DNA of 64,000 bases from an uncultured Bacteroidales bacterium (GTDB lineage: Bacteria; Bacteroidota; Bacteroidia; Bacteroidales; UBA932): NCBI GenBank assembly GCA_947168065.1, contig CAMVKH010000001.1, positions 124,001-188,000 on the forward strand, written 5' to 3'. The position numbers and the translations under genes are program-made. The notes beneath the pieces are model-generated. The model saw only the letters and a list, made by a program, of their open reading frames with translations, was not told the origin of the DNA and did no database searches. Position 1 is the first letter of the stretch, and the number at the start of each line of letters is the position of its first letter. This document shows positions 32,191 to 40,111 of this stretch, one piece after another.

Positions 32191-35163
32191 TTAGAACATC
32201 ATGTTCAGCGCTGCCCGGCTGGCCTTTTGGCTCTGGGTGGCGTTGAGCTTGCCGAAATTCCACTTGAAGGTGATGAAGAAGTGGCGACCCAACTGGTTGT
32301 ACATCGAATCCTCGATATAGTTGTCGGTCGTGATGTGCCGCGTGGTACGCGTACTGTTGAGAATATCGTTCACGTGGAAACCGATGGAGAACTGCTTGAT
32401 ATTCTTGCTCATTTCGAAATTCCACAACAGGTACGGTTCGTTGTAACCGGAGGGGAAACCCTTGAAGAAGTTGTACTCGACTTCCGTACTCAGTTCCCAG
32501 CCGTTCTTCGACGACCAATCGCCATCGAAATAAACGCCGCTGCTCCAGGTTTTCGTGTCCGCCGCACTGTCGAGGGAATAATGGGCCGAACGGTAATTGG
32601 TCCCTCCGTACAGGCTTGCCGTAATCGTTTCTCCCCGATAACTCAAACCGACGTTCGGAGCGAGCGACAGGCTGTTGGTGACGCTTTCGCTGAACCCGCT
32701 CTGCCCCGAAAAGAAACGGCTGCCGCTGCTATCTCCCCAGAAGTCCTCCATGAACCGGTTGTAGTTGAAGGTTTCCACGTCGAGGCCGTCCAGCCGCCTT
32801 GTGTTCTGGTAGCTGATGGACCGGCTGTCCGTTGCAGAGAAACCAGTCCGCAGACTCAGTTTCTTGTCCTGTGTCAAGGCAATACGACCATTGAGAAACG
32901 CCGAGACCGATACAGCGGGCTTCGCGGAATTGACGGGGATGCTGTACTGGATGCCGTCGTCATCGAACCAGCTGGCCATCACCGTCTGCCGCTGGATCAA
33001 GGATGATGTCAGGTACAAGTTCAGATTATGCTGTTTCTGCGGATTGTTGAGATAGATGCTGCCCGTTGCGGAATGGCTGTAGGAAGGTTTCAGGTAGATG
33101 TTACCCATCTGGAGGCGCGTAGGGACGGCTATGTCAAGCACAGGCATCTGCCGCGCGGCTGAAGGCCGGGAAGAACGGCCATTGTAGGAAAAATCGAAGC
33201 TGTTCTGCTTCTTCATCCAACGGAAGTTCAGATACGGGCTCCAGTCCAGCAGCCACTCGCCGATACCGGTTTCGGTATCGCGGCCCAGCGACCGGGCGCG
33301 CATCTCGTTGAGCGTCTCCTGCATCTGGGCGCCGAGCTGTACGGAAGTCTGGTCCTTCCTGTACTGGAATTGAACCGTCTCATTGAAATAGATGTACTTG
33401 TTCTTCGTGAAAGTAGAATAGTAGTCATTCTTCCGGGTATAGTTGTCCTTGTCGATGACCGAGGGGTCGAAACCGGGCGTTCCGGCGGTCCGGTCGAAGG
33501 CATCCTTGCCGTTGTTGCGCCAGGAGCCAAAGCTGCTCAGATCGACCGACAGGATCCACCGTTCAGCGAGCGGCTCGTTATAGGACAGACGGAACTGACC
33601 GCTGTAATTGCGATTGTCCGTCCGGTAGAAAAGGTCGCGTGTAATGGGATCCGACGCTGCCTGCAGGTAGGTCTGCGAGAACTCACGGCTGCCGGCATCG
33701 TAGTCCGTCAGGTTGTAGTAACCGTTCAGCGTGACGCTCCGGCGCTTGTTGCCGCCGAGTTCCTTGATACCGAAACTCAAATTCGCGTTGTGGGAGAACT
33801 GACGGGATTCGGCGTAATTGCTCGACGAAGCCTGATTGAGGCGCTGCCCGCCTGCCACCTGGACGGATTCGTTGTCATTGTAGCCTTCCGTCCTGCCGCC
33901 GGCATAGCGGACGGTCGGGGAAAAACTGAACAGGTATTTCTTGCGGTTCGTGTTCTTGAGTTCGAAGTTCAACTTGACGTTGTCGTTCGTCACAAAGTTC
34001 TTGCTCTCGGTCCCGGTGAAAATGTCACTGCCGCCGCTGACGAAAGTCGTCCGCTTCGAACGGCCGCGAGAGTCGTTGAAAGAATGGTTGTAGTTGGCTG
34101 CCGCCGTGCTCTCCAGCCCCTTGATGCGCGTCGTGTTGTAGTTCGCGCCTGCCTGTCCATAGGTCTGGATGCCGCCGCCGAGGCCGCCGCCGAGGATGAC
34201 CCGGCTATCCTCTTCTTCGATGTTCCGGAAAACGATGACACCCTTTTCATCGGAAATCGGCGCGTTGTAAGCGCCGCCCACCAGCGTGACCTGGTCCTTT
34301 TCGTTATATCCGGAAGCCATCACGTTGCCCGTATAGAGGAAACCGCGGTTGTCGATCATCTCGTCCTTGCGGTCACCGGCCACCGTCGTTCCGGCACCTA
34401 CGGTAGCGTTTCCGAACCAGCCCTTCTGGAACTCCTGCTTGAATTCCAGGTCCATCACTTTCTCCCGGTCGGTGGCCACGCCGGTGAACTGTTCGGAGTC
34501 GCTCACCTTGTCGATGACTTTCACCTTGTCAACGACCTTGGCGGGCAGGTTCTTGAGAGCCATCTTCGGATCATCGAAGAAGAAGGTCTTGCCGCCCACG
34601 GTAATCTTCTGGATTGTCTCGCCATTGTATTTCACGGTGCCGTCTTTCGACACCTCCATACCCGGCATCCGCTTGAGCAGGTCTTCCAGCATCTGGTTCT
34701 GCCCTACCTGGAAGGATGATGCATTGAAGATGATGGTATCCTGCCTGATCTCGATCGGATTGCCGATGGCCGACACATGCGCGGCATCGAGCATCTGTGC
34801 ATCCTCGGCGAGCCGGATGACCCCCAGGTCCACCGAATCCCTGTCCCAGTCGAACGAGAAATAGTGCTCTTTGTTGTAGGTCTTGTAGCCCAACATCTCG
34901 ACAGTGAGCACGTAGGTACCGCGCGTCACTTTCGTGATGCGGGCGACACCAGACGTGTCGGTCAGTGCAAAGTTGGTGATCAGCGTATCGTTTTTGGCTG
35001 TCAGATAGGCAGAGGCATAAGGCACAGGAGCCTCCGTCTTCTCTTCCAGGACTTTGACGAGGACGGACCCCTGATTTCTTTCGAAAAGGCCGCCGGGAAT
35101 GAACTGCGCCCGCGCCGATACCGCGGCAATCAAGCAGAACAGGATGGCAAAGAATCGTTTCAT
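32191..35163 (-). CDS. Outer-membrane beta-barrel receptor-like protein (module 2)
   Basis: The 990-aa paralogue of the barrel at 16811-19759. It has a signal peptide (AAVSARA/QFIPGG), an Ig-like regulatory domain (VKVLEEKTEAPVPYASAYLT), a plug-like region and a long barrel ending HFFITFKWNFGKLNA. A 72-residue stretch (34429-34644) is identical to module 1, although the codons differ at scattered third positions. Many barrel segments are alike (RSLGRDTETGIGEWLLDWSP) but others diverge. It is the last gene of the second BlaI/M56 operon, 45 bases after the TPR gene. Confidence 0.85.
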   Translation of the reverse strand: MKRFFAILFCLIAAVSARAQFIPGGLFERNQGSVLVKVLEEKTEAPVPYASAYLTAKNDTLITNFALTDTSGVARITKVTRGTYVLTVEMLGYKTYNKEHYFSFDWDRDSVDLGVIRLAEDAQMLDAAHVSAIGNPIEIRQDTIIFNASSFQVGQNQMLEDLLKRMPGMEVSKDGTVKYNGETIQKITVGGKTFFFDDPKMALKNLPAKVVDKVKVIDKVSDSEQFTGVATDREKVMDLEFKQEFQKGWFGNATVGAGTTVAGDRKDEMIDNRGFLYTGNVMASGYNEKDQVTLVGGAYNAPISDEKGVIVFRNIEEEDSRVILGGGLGGGIQTYGQAGANYNTTRIKGLESTAAANYNHSFNDSRGRSKRTTFVSGGSDIFTGTESKNFVTNDNVKLNFELKNTNRKKYLFSFSPTVRYAGGRTEGYNDNESVQVAGGQRLNQASSSNYAESRQFSHNANLSFGIKELGGNKRRSVTLNGYYNLTDYDAGSREFSQTYLQAASDPITRDLFYRTDNRNYSGQFRLSYNEPLAERWILSVDLSSFGSWRNNGKDAFDRTAGTPGFDPSVIDKDNYTRKNDYYSTFTKNKYIYFNETVQFQYRKDQTSVQLGAQMQETLNEMRARSLGRDTETGIGEWLLDWSPYLNFRWMKKQNSFDFSYNGRSSRPSAARQMPVLDIAVPTRLQMGNIYLKPSYSHSATGSIYLNNPQKQHNLNLYLTSSLIQRQTVMASWFDDDGIQYSIPVNSAKPAVSVSAFLNGRIALTQDKKLSLRTGFSATDSRSISYQNTRRLDGLDVETFNYNRFMEDFWGDSSGSRFFSGQSGFSESVTNSLSLAPNVGLSYRGETITASLYGGTNYRSAHYSLDSAADTKTWSSGVYFDGDWSSKNGWELSTEVEYNFFKGFPSGYNEPYLLWNFEMSKNIKQFSIGFHVNDILNSTRTTRHITTDNYIEDSMYNQLGRHFFITFKWNFGKLNATQSQKASRAALNMMF

Positions 35164-35208
35164 ACAATAGATTAGACGCAGAATCCCCGCAATAGTTATA
35201 CCGTATTT

Positions 35209-36402
35209 CTATTTCTCTTCCATAAAAAGCTCTCCTTTGATGTACTCGATGCTCTTTTTTGCGAATTCATAGCCACGGGAGCCGGGGCGGGCGACTCTGA
35301 GATACTTTTCGTAGTATTCGAGCGCCTGTTTGTACTTTTTCTGGCGCTCGTAGCAATACGCGATGGTCGAGAGTGCCTGGATGAAAGAGGGATTGTGGCG
35401 GTAAGCTTCCTGATAGTGTTCGATAGCCTTGTCGAACTGTTCCCGGCCATAGTAGCCCGTTCCGTACTGCTGATGGATGCGGGAGACCAGCGCAGAATCG
35501 GGCTGGATCATGGTCTCTGCCTTTTCGAGCCAGGGCTTGACGGTTTTTTCGAAGGACCGGTACATCTCGGTCTCGACGGCGGCGATGGCCCAGGCCAGGT
35601 TGGCGTCGGACGAGTCGAGGGCCCAGGCTTTCAGCAGTTCCCTCTCCGCCTCGTACGTGACATTCGTGTGCCAATAGCTTTGGCCGAGATAATAGTGCAG
35701 CGGATAATTGTCGGCGCCCAGTTTCTCCAGCCGCTCGAAAACGACAGTAGCGGAATCGTACTGCGCACTCAGATAGTATGCCAACCCCCGGATGGGCGCC
35801 ACGGTGAAATTGTCGGGATCCATTGCCAGATAATCGCCCGTCATCGACAGGACGCCGTCGTAGTCCTTGGCGGTGAGCAGCAGGTTGGCCGCCTTGCTGA
35901 CGACTGCTTCGTTCCGGGGCTTGAGGGCCAGCGCCTGCCGGTAGCAGACCAGTGCAGAGTCGGCAAGGCCCGCCAGATTGTAGGCATCCCCTACCAGTGC
36001 CGCCACGGCAGGAATCGAGTCTTGCTGCAGAATCTCCCGTCCCTTCTCCGCTGTCGTGTGATAATCCTTCATCCGGTAGGCCAGTTGCATCTGTCTGATC
36101 TGGTAGAACAGATTCCCCGGTTCGTGGAGCGAAAGCAACTGGTAGGTGCCTGCCGCCGTCTCATAGTCGCCATTGGTGAAGTGGCAGTCCGCCAGCTCGG
36201 AGAGCACCTCCTCATCGAAGACGCCAGGCGTCACCAGCCCCGAGAGCCGCTCGATGGCCGCATCCGTCTTGTAGATGCTTTTCAGGTAGCGGGCTTCCGT
36301 GAGCGCTGCGCGGCGCGCCAGCGAATCCGCCGGCTGCGCCGCCGCCGCGCCGGATAGCAGCGCAGCGGCCACCACGGCCAGCGACAGGACAAGCGATTTC
36401 AT
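35209..36402 (-). CDS. Tetratricopeptide-repeat periplasmic protein (module 2)
   Basis: The 397-aa protein has a signal peptide (ALLSGAAAA/QPADS) and repeats of about 34 residues throughout. Examples are LSELADCHFTNGDYETAAGT, ADSALVCYRQALALKPRN, GREQFDKAIEHYQEAYRHNP and KKYKQALEYYEKYLRV. TPR arrays are protein-binding scaffolds. It starts 1 base after the M56 stop, so translation is coupled. It takes the position that the thioredoxin-like lipoprotein holds in module 1. Confidence 0.85.
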   Translation of the reverse strand: MKSLVLSLAVVAAALLSGAAAAQPADSLARRAALTEARYLKSIYKTDAAIERLSGLVTPGVFDEEVLSELADCHFTNGDYETAAGTYQLLSLHEPGNLFYQIRQMQLAYRMKDYHTTAEKGREILQQDSIPAVAALVGDAYNLAGLADSALVCYRQALALKPRNEAVVSKAANLLLTAKDYDGVLSMTGDYLAMDPDNFTVAPIRGLAYYLSAQYDSATVVFERLEKLGADNYPLHYYLGQSYWHTNVTYEAERELLKAWALDSSDANLAWAIAAVETEMYRSFEKTVKPWLEKAETMIQPDSALVSRIHQQYGTGYYGREQFDKAIEHYQEAYRHNPSFIQALSTIAYCYERQKKYKQALEYYEKYLRVARPGSRGYEFAKKSIEYIKGELFMEEK

Positions 36403-36403
36403 A

Positions 36404-37705
36404 CTACTTCAATTGAAAGACGACCGGAAAGTTATAGACGACGCGGACGGGCTTGCCATCAATTTTGCCGGGTTCCCATTTCGGAGACTGGCTGACCACT
36501 TTCTGGGCTTCGGCGTCGAGGATCGGATGGACGCCTCTGAGGACACGGACGCCGGTGACGCTGCCGTCCTGCTCGACGGTGAACTGCAGGGTTACCCGAC
36601 CTTGCACACAAAGGTCTTTCGCTTCCTCCGGATAATGGAGATGTTCGTTCACCCAATGGGAGAAACGATTGGCGTCACCCCCATCGAACTGGGGCTTGGC
36701 CTCGACCAACGCAAAGGGAACCGCCTTGTCGGCTTCCGATTCGCTGACATTTTCAGCAGCGGGCTCATCCGTAACGATCACGGAGTAGGGATTATCTGGA
36801 ACAGCTTCTTCCGAAGCAGGAATCTCTTCCTGCGGGGAAGCGCTGCATTCGGCCAGCAGAAGCATCGTGCCTGCCAGCAGGGGTAAGAGGAGCAGCAGGA
36901 AGAGTTTTTTCCAGGCTGCTTTCGTAGGAGTCTGCATCATCGTAATACGGTTTTTGAGTTGGGCGTGATTGAAGCCGTTGGCCAGGAGGAAACGCTTTTC
37001 CCCCACGGCTTTTTTCACGAGTAATAATTGGTATTGCGTTGCATCGATGCCTTGATTGAGGACGAAGTCGTCGGCTTCGTATTCGTGGAGCAGCTTCAGT
37101 TCGCTGCGGCAGATCCACACCAGCGGATTGAACCACTGCAAGACGGTCAGTGCCGAAGAGAGAAGCAGGTCCATGGAATGGCCGTAGCGGACGTGCGCCC
37201 GCTCGTGCGTAAGGATGGCGGGATAGCGCTCGTAGTCATTCCGCCCGAGGACGATATGCCGCAGCCAGCTGAAAGAGGGGGCTTCCCGCGGCACAAGATG
37301 GAGGATATATCCGTCACGCCGTTCCCCGGGCGTGCGCCGGAGGAGGCGGAACATGCTGCCGTAAGAACGGATGTAAAGACCAAGCGTCACGAGCACTCCG
37401 GCCAGATAGAGCAGGAGTACGACAGCCTGCCAGGAGGGCAGCAAGCCGCCGGCAGCCCCGGCAGCAGAAGGTTCAGCGCCTTGTCCGGCAGCCACCACCA
37501 CCGGTTCCAGCCACTCCGAATACAAGGTCGGCCGGTTCACCCGGAAGCGGATCAGCGGCAACAGCAGGCAGACCGCGCTTCCGGCCAGCAGCGTGATGCG
37601 GTTGAAACGGAAATGCCCGTCCCGCCGCATCACCAGCAGGAAGAATGCGTCGAACACCGCCAGCAGCAGCGTCGCTTTCAACAGGTATGTCAGGAAAGCA
37701 CTCAT
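36404..37705 (-). CDS. M56 (BlaR1-type) membrane metallopeptidase fused to a TonB C-terminal domain
   Basis: The 433-aa protein has N-terminal membrane helices, the zinc motif HERAH (near residue 170) followed by WFNPLVWICRSELKLLHEYEADDFVL, a further helix near 275-295, an acidic periplasmic linker, and a TonB-type C-terminal domain. That domain reads YPEEAKDLCVQGRVTLQFTV, GSVTGVRVLRGVHPILDAEA and WEPGKIDGKPV. The domain pairing suggests that the protease directly contacts or energises an outer-membrane partner. It overlaps the BlaI stop by 4 bases (ATGA). Confidence 0.9.
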   Translation of the reverse strand: MSAFLTYLLKATLLLAVFDAFFLLVMRRDGHFRFNRITLLAGSAVCLLLPLIRFRVNRPTLYSEWLEPVVVAAGQGAEPSAAGAAGGLLPSWQAVVLLLYLAGVLVTLGLYIRSYGSMFRLLRRTPGERRDGYILHLVPREAPSFSWLRHIVLGRNDYERYPAILTHERAHVRYGHSMDLLLSSALTVLQWFNPLVWICRSELKLLHEYEADDFVLNQGIDATQYQLLLVKKAVGEKRFLLANGFNHAQLKNRITMMQTPTKAAWKKLFLLLLLPLLAGTMLLLAECSASPQEEIPASEEAVPDNPYSVIVTDEPAAENVSESEADKAVPFALVEAKPQFDGGDANRFSHWVNEHLHYPEEAKDLCVQGRVTLQFTVEQDGSVTGVRVLRGVHPILDAEAQKVVSQSPKWEPGKIDGKPVRVVYNFPVVFQLK

Positions 37706-38064
37706 TTCCGGCCGTTTTCTATCTGGGAGATCAGGGCTTTGAGTTCGTCGAGGTCCATTTTCTCTTCCTCCACGAAGCGCGACACCACGCTCGCGTAGGA
37801 ATTGTCGTAGAATTTTTCGACGGTGTCAGAAATCACGAGGTCGGCGAAATCCCGTTCACTCACGACGGCGTGGTAGCGATAGGCGTTGGCGAACTTCTCG
37901 CGGGCCACGTAGCCCTTCTCTTCCAGAAAGCCCACCTGCGTGGCAACAGTGTTATAATGCGGTTTCGGATCCGGGAAATGCTTCAGCAGGTCCTGGATGA
38001 ACATCGGCCCATAGGCCCAGAACATCCGGAGGATTTCATCTTCTTTGGCAGTCAGTTTTTCCAT
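37702..38064 (-). CDS. BlaI/MecI/CopY-family transcriptional repressor (module 2)
   Basis: The 120-aa protein starts at the ATG at 38064, equivalent to the start of the module 1 repressor; a GTG at 38079 would add five residues. The winged helix reads LTAKEDEILRMFWAYGPMF, LLKHFPDPKPHYNTVATQVG and FLEEKGYVAREKF, followed by the helical dimerisation tail DTVEKFYDNSYASVVSRFVE. It resembles the 14281 paralogue over its whole length, including HFNT/HYNT in the recognition region. It is the first gene of the operon. Confidence 0.9.
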   Translation of the reverse strand: MEKLTAKEDEILRMFWAYGPMFIQDLLKHFPDPKPHYNTVATQVGFLEEKGYVAREKFANAYRYHAVVSERDFADLVISDTVEKFYDNSYASVVSRFVEEEKMDLDELKALISQIENGRK

Positions 38065-38094
38065 TTTTTGGGAGTTCACGGAGTTTTCTCACTG

Positions 38095-38102
38095 CAAAGA
38101 TA
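38095..38102 (-). promoter_or_regulatory. -7 element of module 2
   Basis: TATCTTTG on the - strand, 30 bases before the ATG at 38064, identical to the -7 box of module 1. It lies 19 bases downstream of the candidate operator at 38122-38135, whose TTAG end takes the place of the -33 TTG. Confidence 0.65.
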
Positions 38103-38121
38103 ATGCATTATTCTTTATTTC

Positions 38122-38135
38122 CTAATTTTTTTAGT
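38122..38135 (-). promoter_or_regulatory. Candidate BlaI operator of module 2
   Basis: ACTAAAAAAATTAG read on the - strand, one base different from the module 1 operator (ACTAAATAAATTAG at 14218-14231). It occupies the same place over the -33 element of a blaI promoter. No other copy was seen in the window by eye. Confidence 0.6.
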
Positions 38136-38193
38136 AGACAACCGAAAAATTTTCGTCCGTGGCCCATCTTTCCGCCGGGTTGAGCAGAAAGTT

Positions 38194-39045
38194 TCAGAAA
38201 ACCACGTCCACGAAGAGCGGCAAGTGGTCGGAGGCGGTCTCCACGTCCCCGTGCGTGAACGAGGTGGGGACGCCGCTTCCGGAGACCGTTACCCTGGGGC
38301 CGCCGTGCAATACGAAGATATAGTCGATGCAGACATGCGGCTCCTTGGCGGAGTAACTGTATTCCAGCGGAGAAAGGAGGGTCCAGTCGCGGGAGAGCTG
38401 GCGCAGCAGTGCGCTGTCGGGCGTGTCGTTGAAATCGCCGGAAAGGAAGACCGGTTTACGACCTTTGCCGTAACGGCGCTGCAACTCCACGGTCAGGACG
38501 CGGGCCTGCTCCAGACGGGCAACCTCGTCGATATGGTCGAGATGGCACGCGGCATAGACATAACGCGGCGTTTCCACCACCACGCACACGCGCGGCTCAC
38601 TTCCCGCCCCTTTGGGCAGGGCGATATTGAAATGGTCCCAGATTCGCACCCGCGACACGATTCCGCAGCCATAGGCGCCGCCGGCATAGGCCATAGCACG
38701 GCCGAAACGCCCCCGCCACGACGCTTTCCGCCCACCCGTTCCGGACAGGGCATTCAGTTCGTCACACAGGTGCTGCACCTGATTGATGCCGTGCCGGCGG
38801 TTGCAACTGTCCAATTCGTTGAGTCCGACCACTTCCGCGCCCAGCTCCGCAATCATGCGGGCTATCATGGGCGCACTGTCATCCATCTCTTTGCCGAAGG
38901 CTCCTACATTATAGGTCATAAGCCGCACGGAGTGTCTCTGCGCGAAGGCTGGTTGCTGCAGAAAAAAGCCCGCAACGAAGCATGCCGCCAGCAGCAGTCC
39001 CTTCCAGTTCCCGGGCAAAGTACCTTTGTATCCCAATGTTTTCAT
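38194..39045 (-). CDS. Endonuclease/exonuclease/phosphatase-family protein, secreted
   Basis: With the ATG at 39045 the protein has 283 aa and a signal peptide (AACFVAGFFLQQPAFA/Q). EEP-fold motifs follow: RLMTYNVGAF, VVGLNELDSCNRR, ACHLDHIDE, FLSGDFNDTPDS and the terminal ASDHLPLFVD. These provide the metal ligands and catalytic residues. Such proteins hydrolyse phosphodiesters of nucleic acids or lipids; the substrate here is unknown. An in-frame ATG at 39087 lies upstream of a -7-like TATCTTTG (39059-39052) and is less likely. Confidence 0.84.
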   Translation of the reverse strand: MKTLGYKGTLPGNWKGLLLAACFVAGFFLQQPAFAQRHSVRLMTYNVGAFGKEMDDSAPMIARMIAELGAEVVGLNELDSCNRRHGINQVQHLCDELNALSGTGGRKASWRGRFGRAMAYAGGAYGCGIVSRVRIWDHFNIALPKGAGSEPRVCVVVETPRYVYAACHLDHIDEVARLEQARVLTVELQRRYGKGRKPVFLSGDFNDTPDSALLRQLSRDWTLLSPLEYSYSAKEPHVCIDYIFVLHGGPRVTVSGSGVPTSFTHGDVETASDHLPLFVDVVF

Positions 39046-39079
39046 CCAGACAAAGATACAAACAAAAATGCGGGTTTTC

Positions 39080-39110
39080 TTGCGCATTTGCCGGAAATCA
39101 CGTACTTTTG
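39080..39110 (+). promoter_or_regulatory. Promoter of the tRNA-Ala gene
   Basis: TTG at 39080-39082, 20 bases, TACTTTTG at 39103-39110, followed by the tRNA at 39127. It fits the Bacteroidota consensus. Confidence 0.6.
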
Positions 39111-39126
39111 CCTCTCACAAACAAGC

Positions 39127-39199
39127 GGGGTATTAGCTCAGCTGGTAGAGCGATAGGTTCGCAATCTATAGGTCAGGGGTTCGAATCCCCTATGCTCCA
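39127..39199 (+). tRNA. tRNA-Ala (anticodon CGC)
   Basis: A complete 73-nt cloverleaf. The acceptor stem GGGGTAT pairs with ATGCTCC, the D arm is TAGCTCAGCTGGTAGAGC, the anticodon arm ATAGG-TTCGCAA-TCTAT gives anticodon CGC, and the T arm is AGGGG-TTCGAAT-CCCCT. The discriminator base is A and no CCA is encoded. The G3:U70 wobble pair in the acceptor stem is the alanine identity element, in agreement with a GCG-reading tRNA-Ala. Confidence 0.93.
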
Positions 39200-39210
39200 C
39201 GAACGAAGAG

Positions 39211-39238
39211 GCATCGCAGCTTTGGCTGCGATGCTTTT
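39211..39238 (+). terminator. Rho-independent terminator after the tRNA
   Basis: GCATCGCAGC, a TTTG loop and GCTGCGATGC form a perfect 10-bp stem (39211-39234), followed directly by TTTT. Confidence 0.85.
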
Positions 39239-39296
39239 ATGTATGCAGTGTGTCGCAAGAAAGCTCGTTTTCTTCCGCCACACTGCATACATAAAA
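39235..39296. repeat. Long hairpin downstream of the tRNA
   Basis: Perfect 18-bp arms (39235-39252 and 39279-39296, core TATGCAGTGTG) flank a 26-base loop that can partly fold again (AAGAAA with TTTTCTT). The whole 62 bases form a near-continuous imperfect palindrome. Confidence 0.75.
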
Positions 39297-39328
39297 GGCT
39301 TCGGGGGCTCCTCAGAGCCCCCGAAGCC
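39297..39328. terminator. Second GC-rich hairpin after the tRNA
   Basis: GGCTTCGGGGGCTC and GAGCCCCCGAAGCC form a perfect 14-bp stem with a CTCA loop. On the - strand it is followed by TTTTATG, so it could end transcripts running leftward. On the + strand there is no T-run. Confidence 0.55.
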
Positions 39329-39360
39329 CTCCCGTTCGTAAGGAAACCTCCGGAGGAAAG

Positions 39361-39438
39361 GGGAATGCGCAGGCCGCCCGCGGCCGAGCACAATCCCGCC
39401 AGGGAATGCGCAGGCGTCTTAACGCCGAGCACAATCCC
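39361..39438. repeat. Pair of 37-bp direct repeats with internal inverted symmetry
   Basis: Two units, 39361-39397 and 39402-39438, share GGGAATGCGCAGGC and GCCGAGCACAATCCC and differ only in the 8-base loop. Each can fold imperfectly on itself. The structure resembles a small dispersed repeat family. The rest of the gap up to the ATG at 39482 is AT-rich. Confidence 0.65.
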
Positions 39439-39481
39439 TCTCTATTTTTGCTTTTTCACCGAAAATCGGTATTTTTAAGTC

Positions 39482-40111
39482 ATGAAACGATTCCATCTTC
39501 CGGCGATCCCCGTTGTCCTCGCGCTGGGACTGTTAGTCTCTGCATGCCAGACTGATCCCGTACGGGAGGCTATCTCAAAGCAGCTGGAATGCTATCCCGA
39601 ATCCCGCGTCCAGGATATTTACAAGAGTTTCTGCCAGGACAATCTCGGTCCCGGGCATCTGATCCCCAATCCGGAGCAGGCGCGAGCCTACTTGTTATCT
39701 GAACTGAAAGAGTACCAGGAAGATCTCGAAAACGGTAAATACACGAAGCCGCAACTCCGGTACGTGCCGGTCGGCGACCAGGGCCATTATGTCCGGATCG
39801 ACCTGTCCGTCGTCCTGGACGGACTCGTCGATGCCGAAACGCTGCTGGACTCCTTTGTCCGGAGCGCCAACGAAGGCAAGGTGCTTTCGGAAGAGGCTTG
39901 GAAACAAAAGTGGAGCGATGTGGCGGATGTCATCCGACACCACTTCCCGGACATTCCGGGGGCGGCGGAAGACCTGGCCGCCATCGACTCCCTGATCAAG
40001 GCCGGACATCTGATCCTGCACCACAGCGAGGCGTTCAGCGAAGCCTACCATCCCCATTACCGGATCGTGGACCGGCAGATTTTTGACAATGAAATCAAAG
40101 AAAGGATATGA
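39482..40111 (+). CDS. Lipoprotein of unknown function
   Basis: The 209-aa protein has a lipobox signal peptide (LALGLLVSAC). I do not recognise a named domain. Visible features are YPESRVQDIYKSFCQDNLGPGHLIPN near the N-terminus, RYVPVGDQGHYVRIDLSVVL in the middle, and ILHHSEAFSEAYHPHYRIV near the end, which is rich in His and aromatic residues. The stop overlaps the start of the esterase gene by 4 bases (ATGA), so the two are cotranscribed and probably act in the same compartment. Confidence 0.75.
   Translation: MKRFHLPAIPVVLALGLLVSACQTDPVREAISKQLECYPESRVQDIYKSFCQDNLGPGHLIPNPEQARAYLLSELKEYQEDLENGKYTKPQLRYVPVGDQGHYVRIDLSVVLDGLVDAETLLDSFVRSANEGKVLSEEAWKQKWSDVADVIRHHFPDIPGAAEDLAAIDSLIKAGHLILHHSEAFSEAYHPHYRIVDRQIFDNEIKERI

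Noticed and set aside
39173-39478. Small frames over the hairpins downstream of the tRNA
   Set aside because: They run through palindromes and repeats, and mirror frames on the two strands give similar peptides. No ribosome-binding site is evident.
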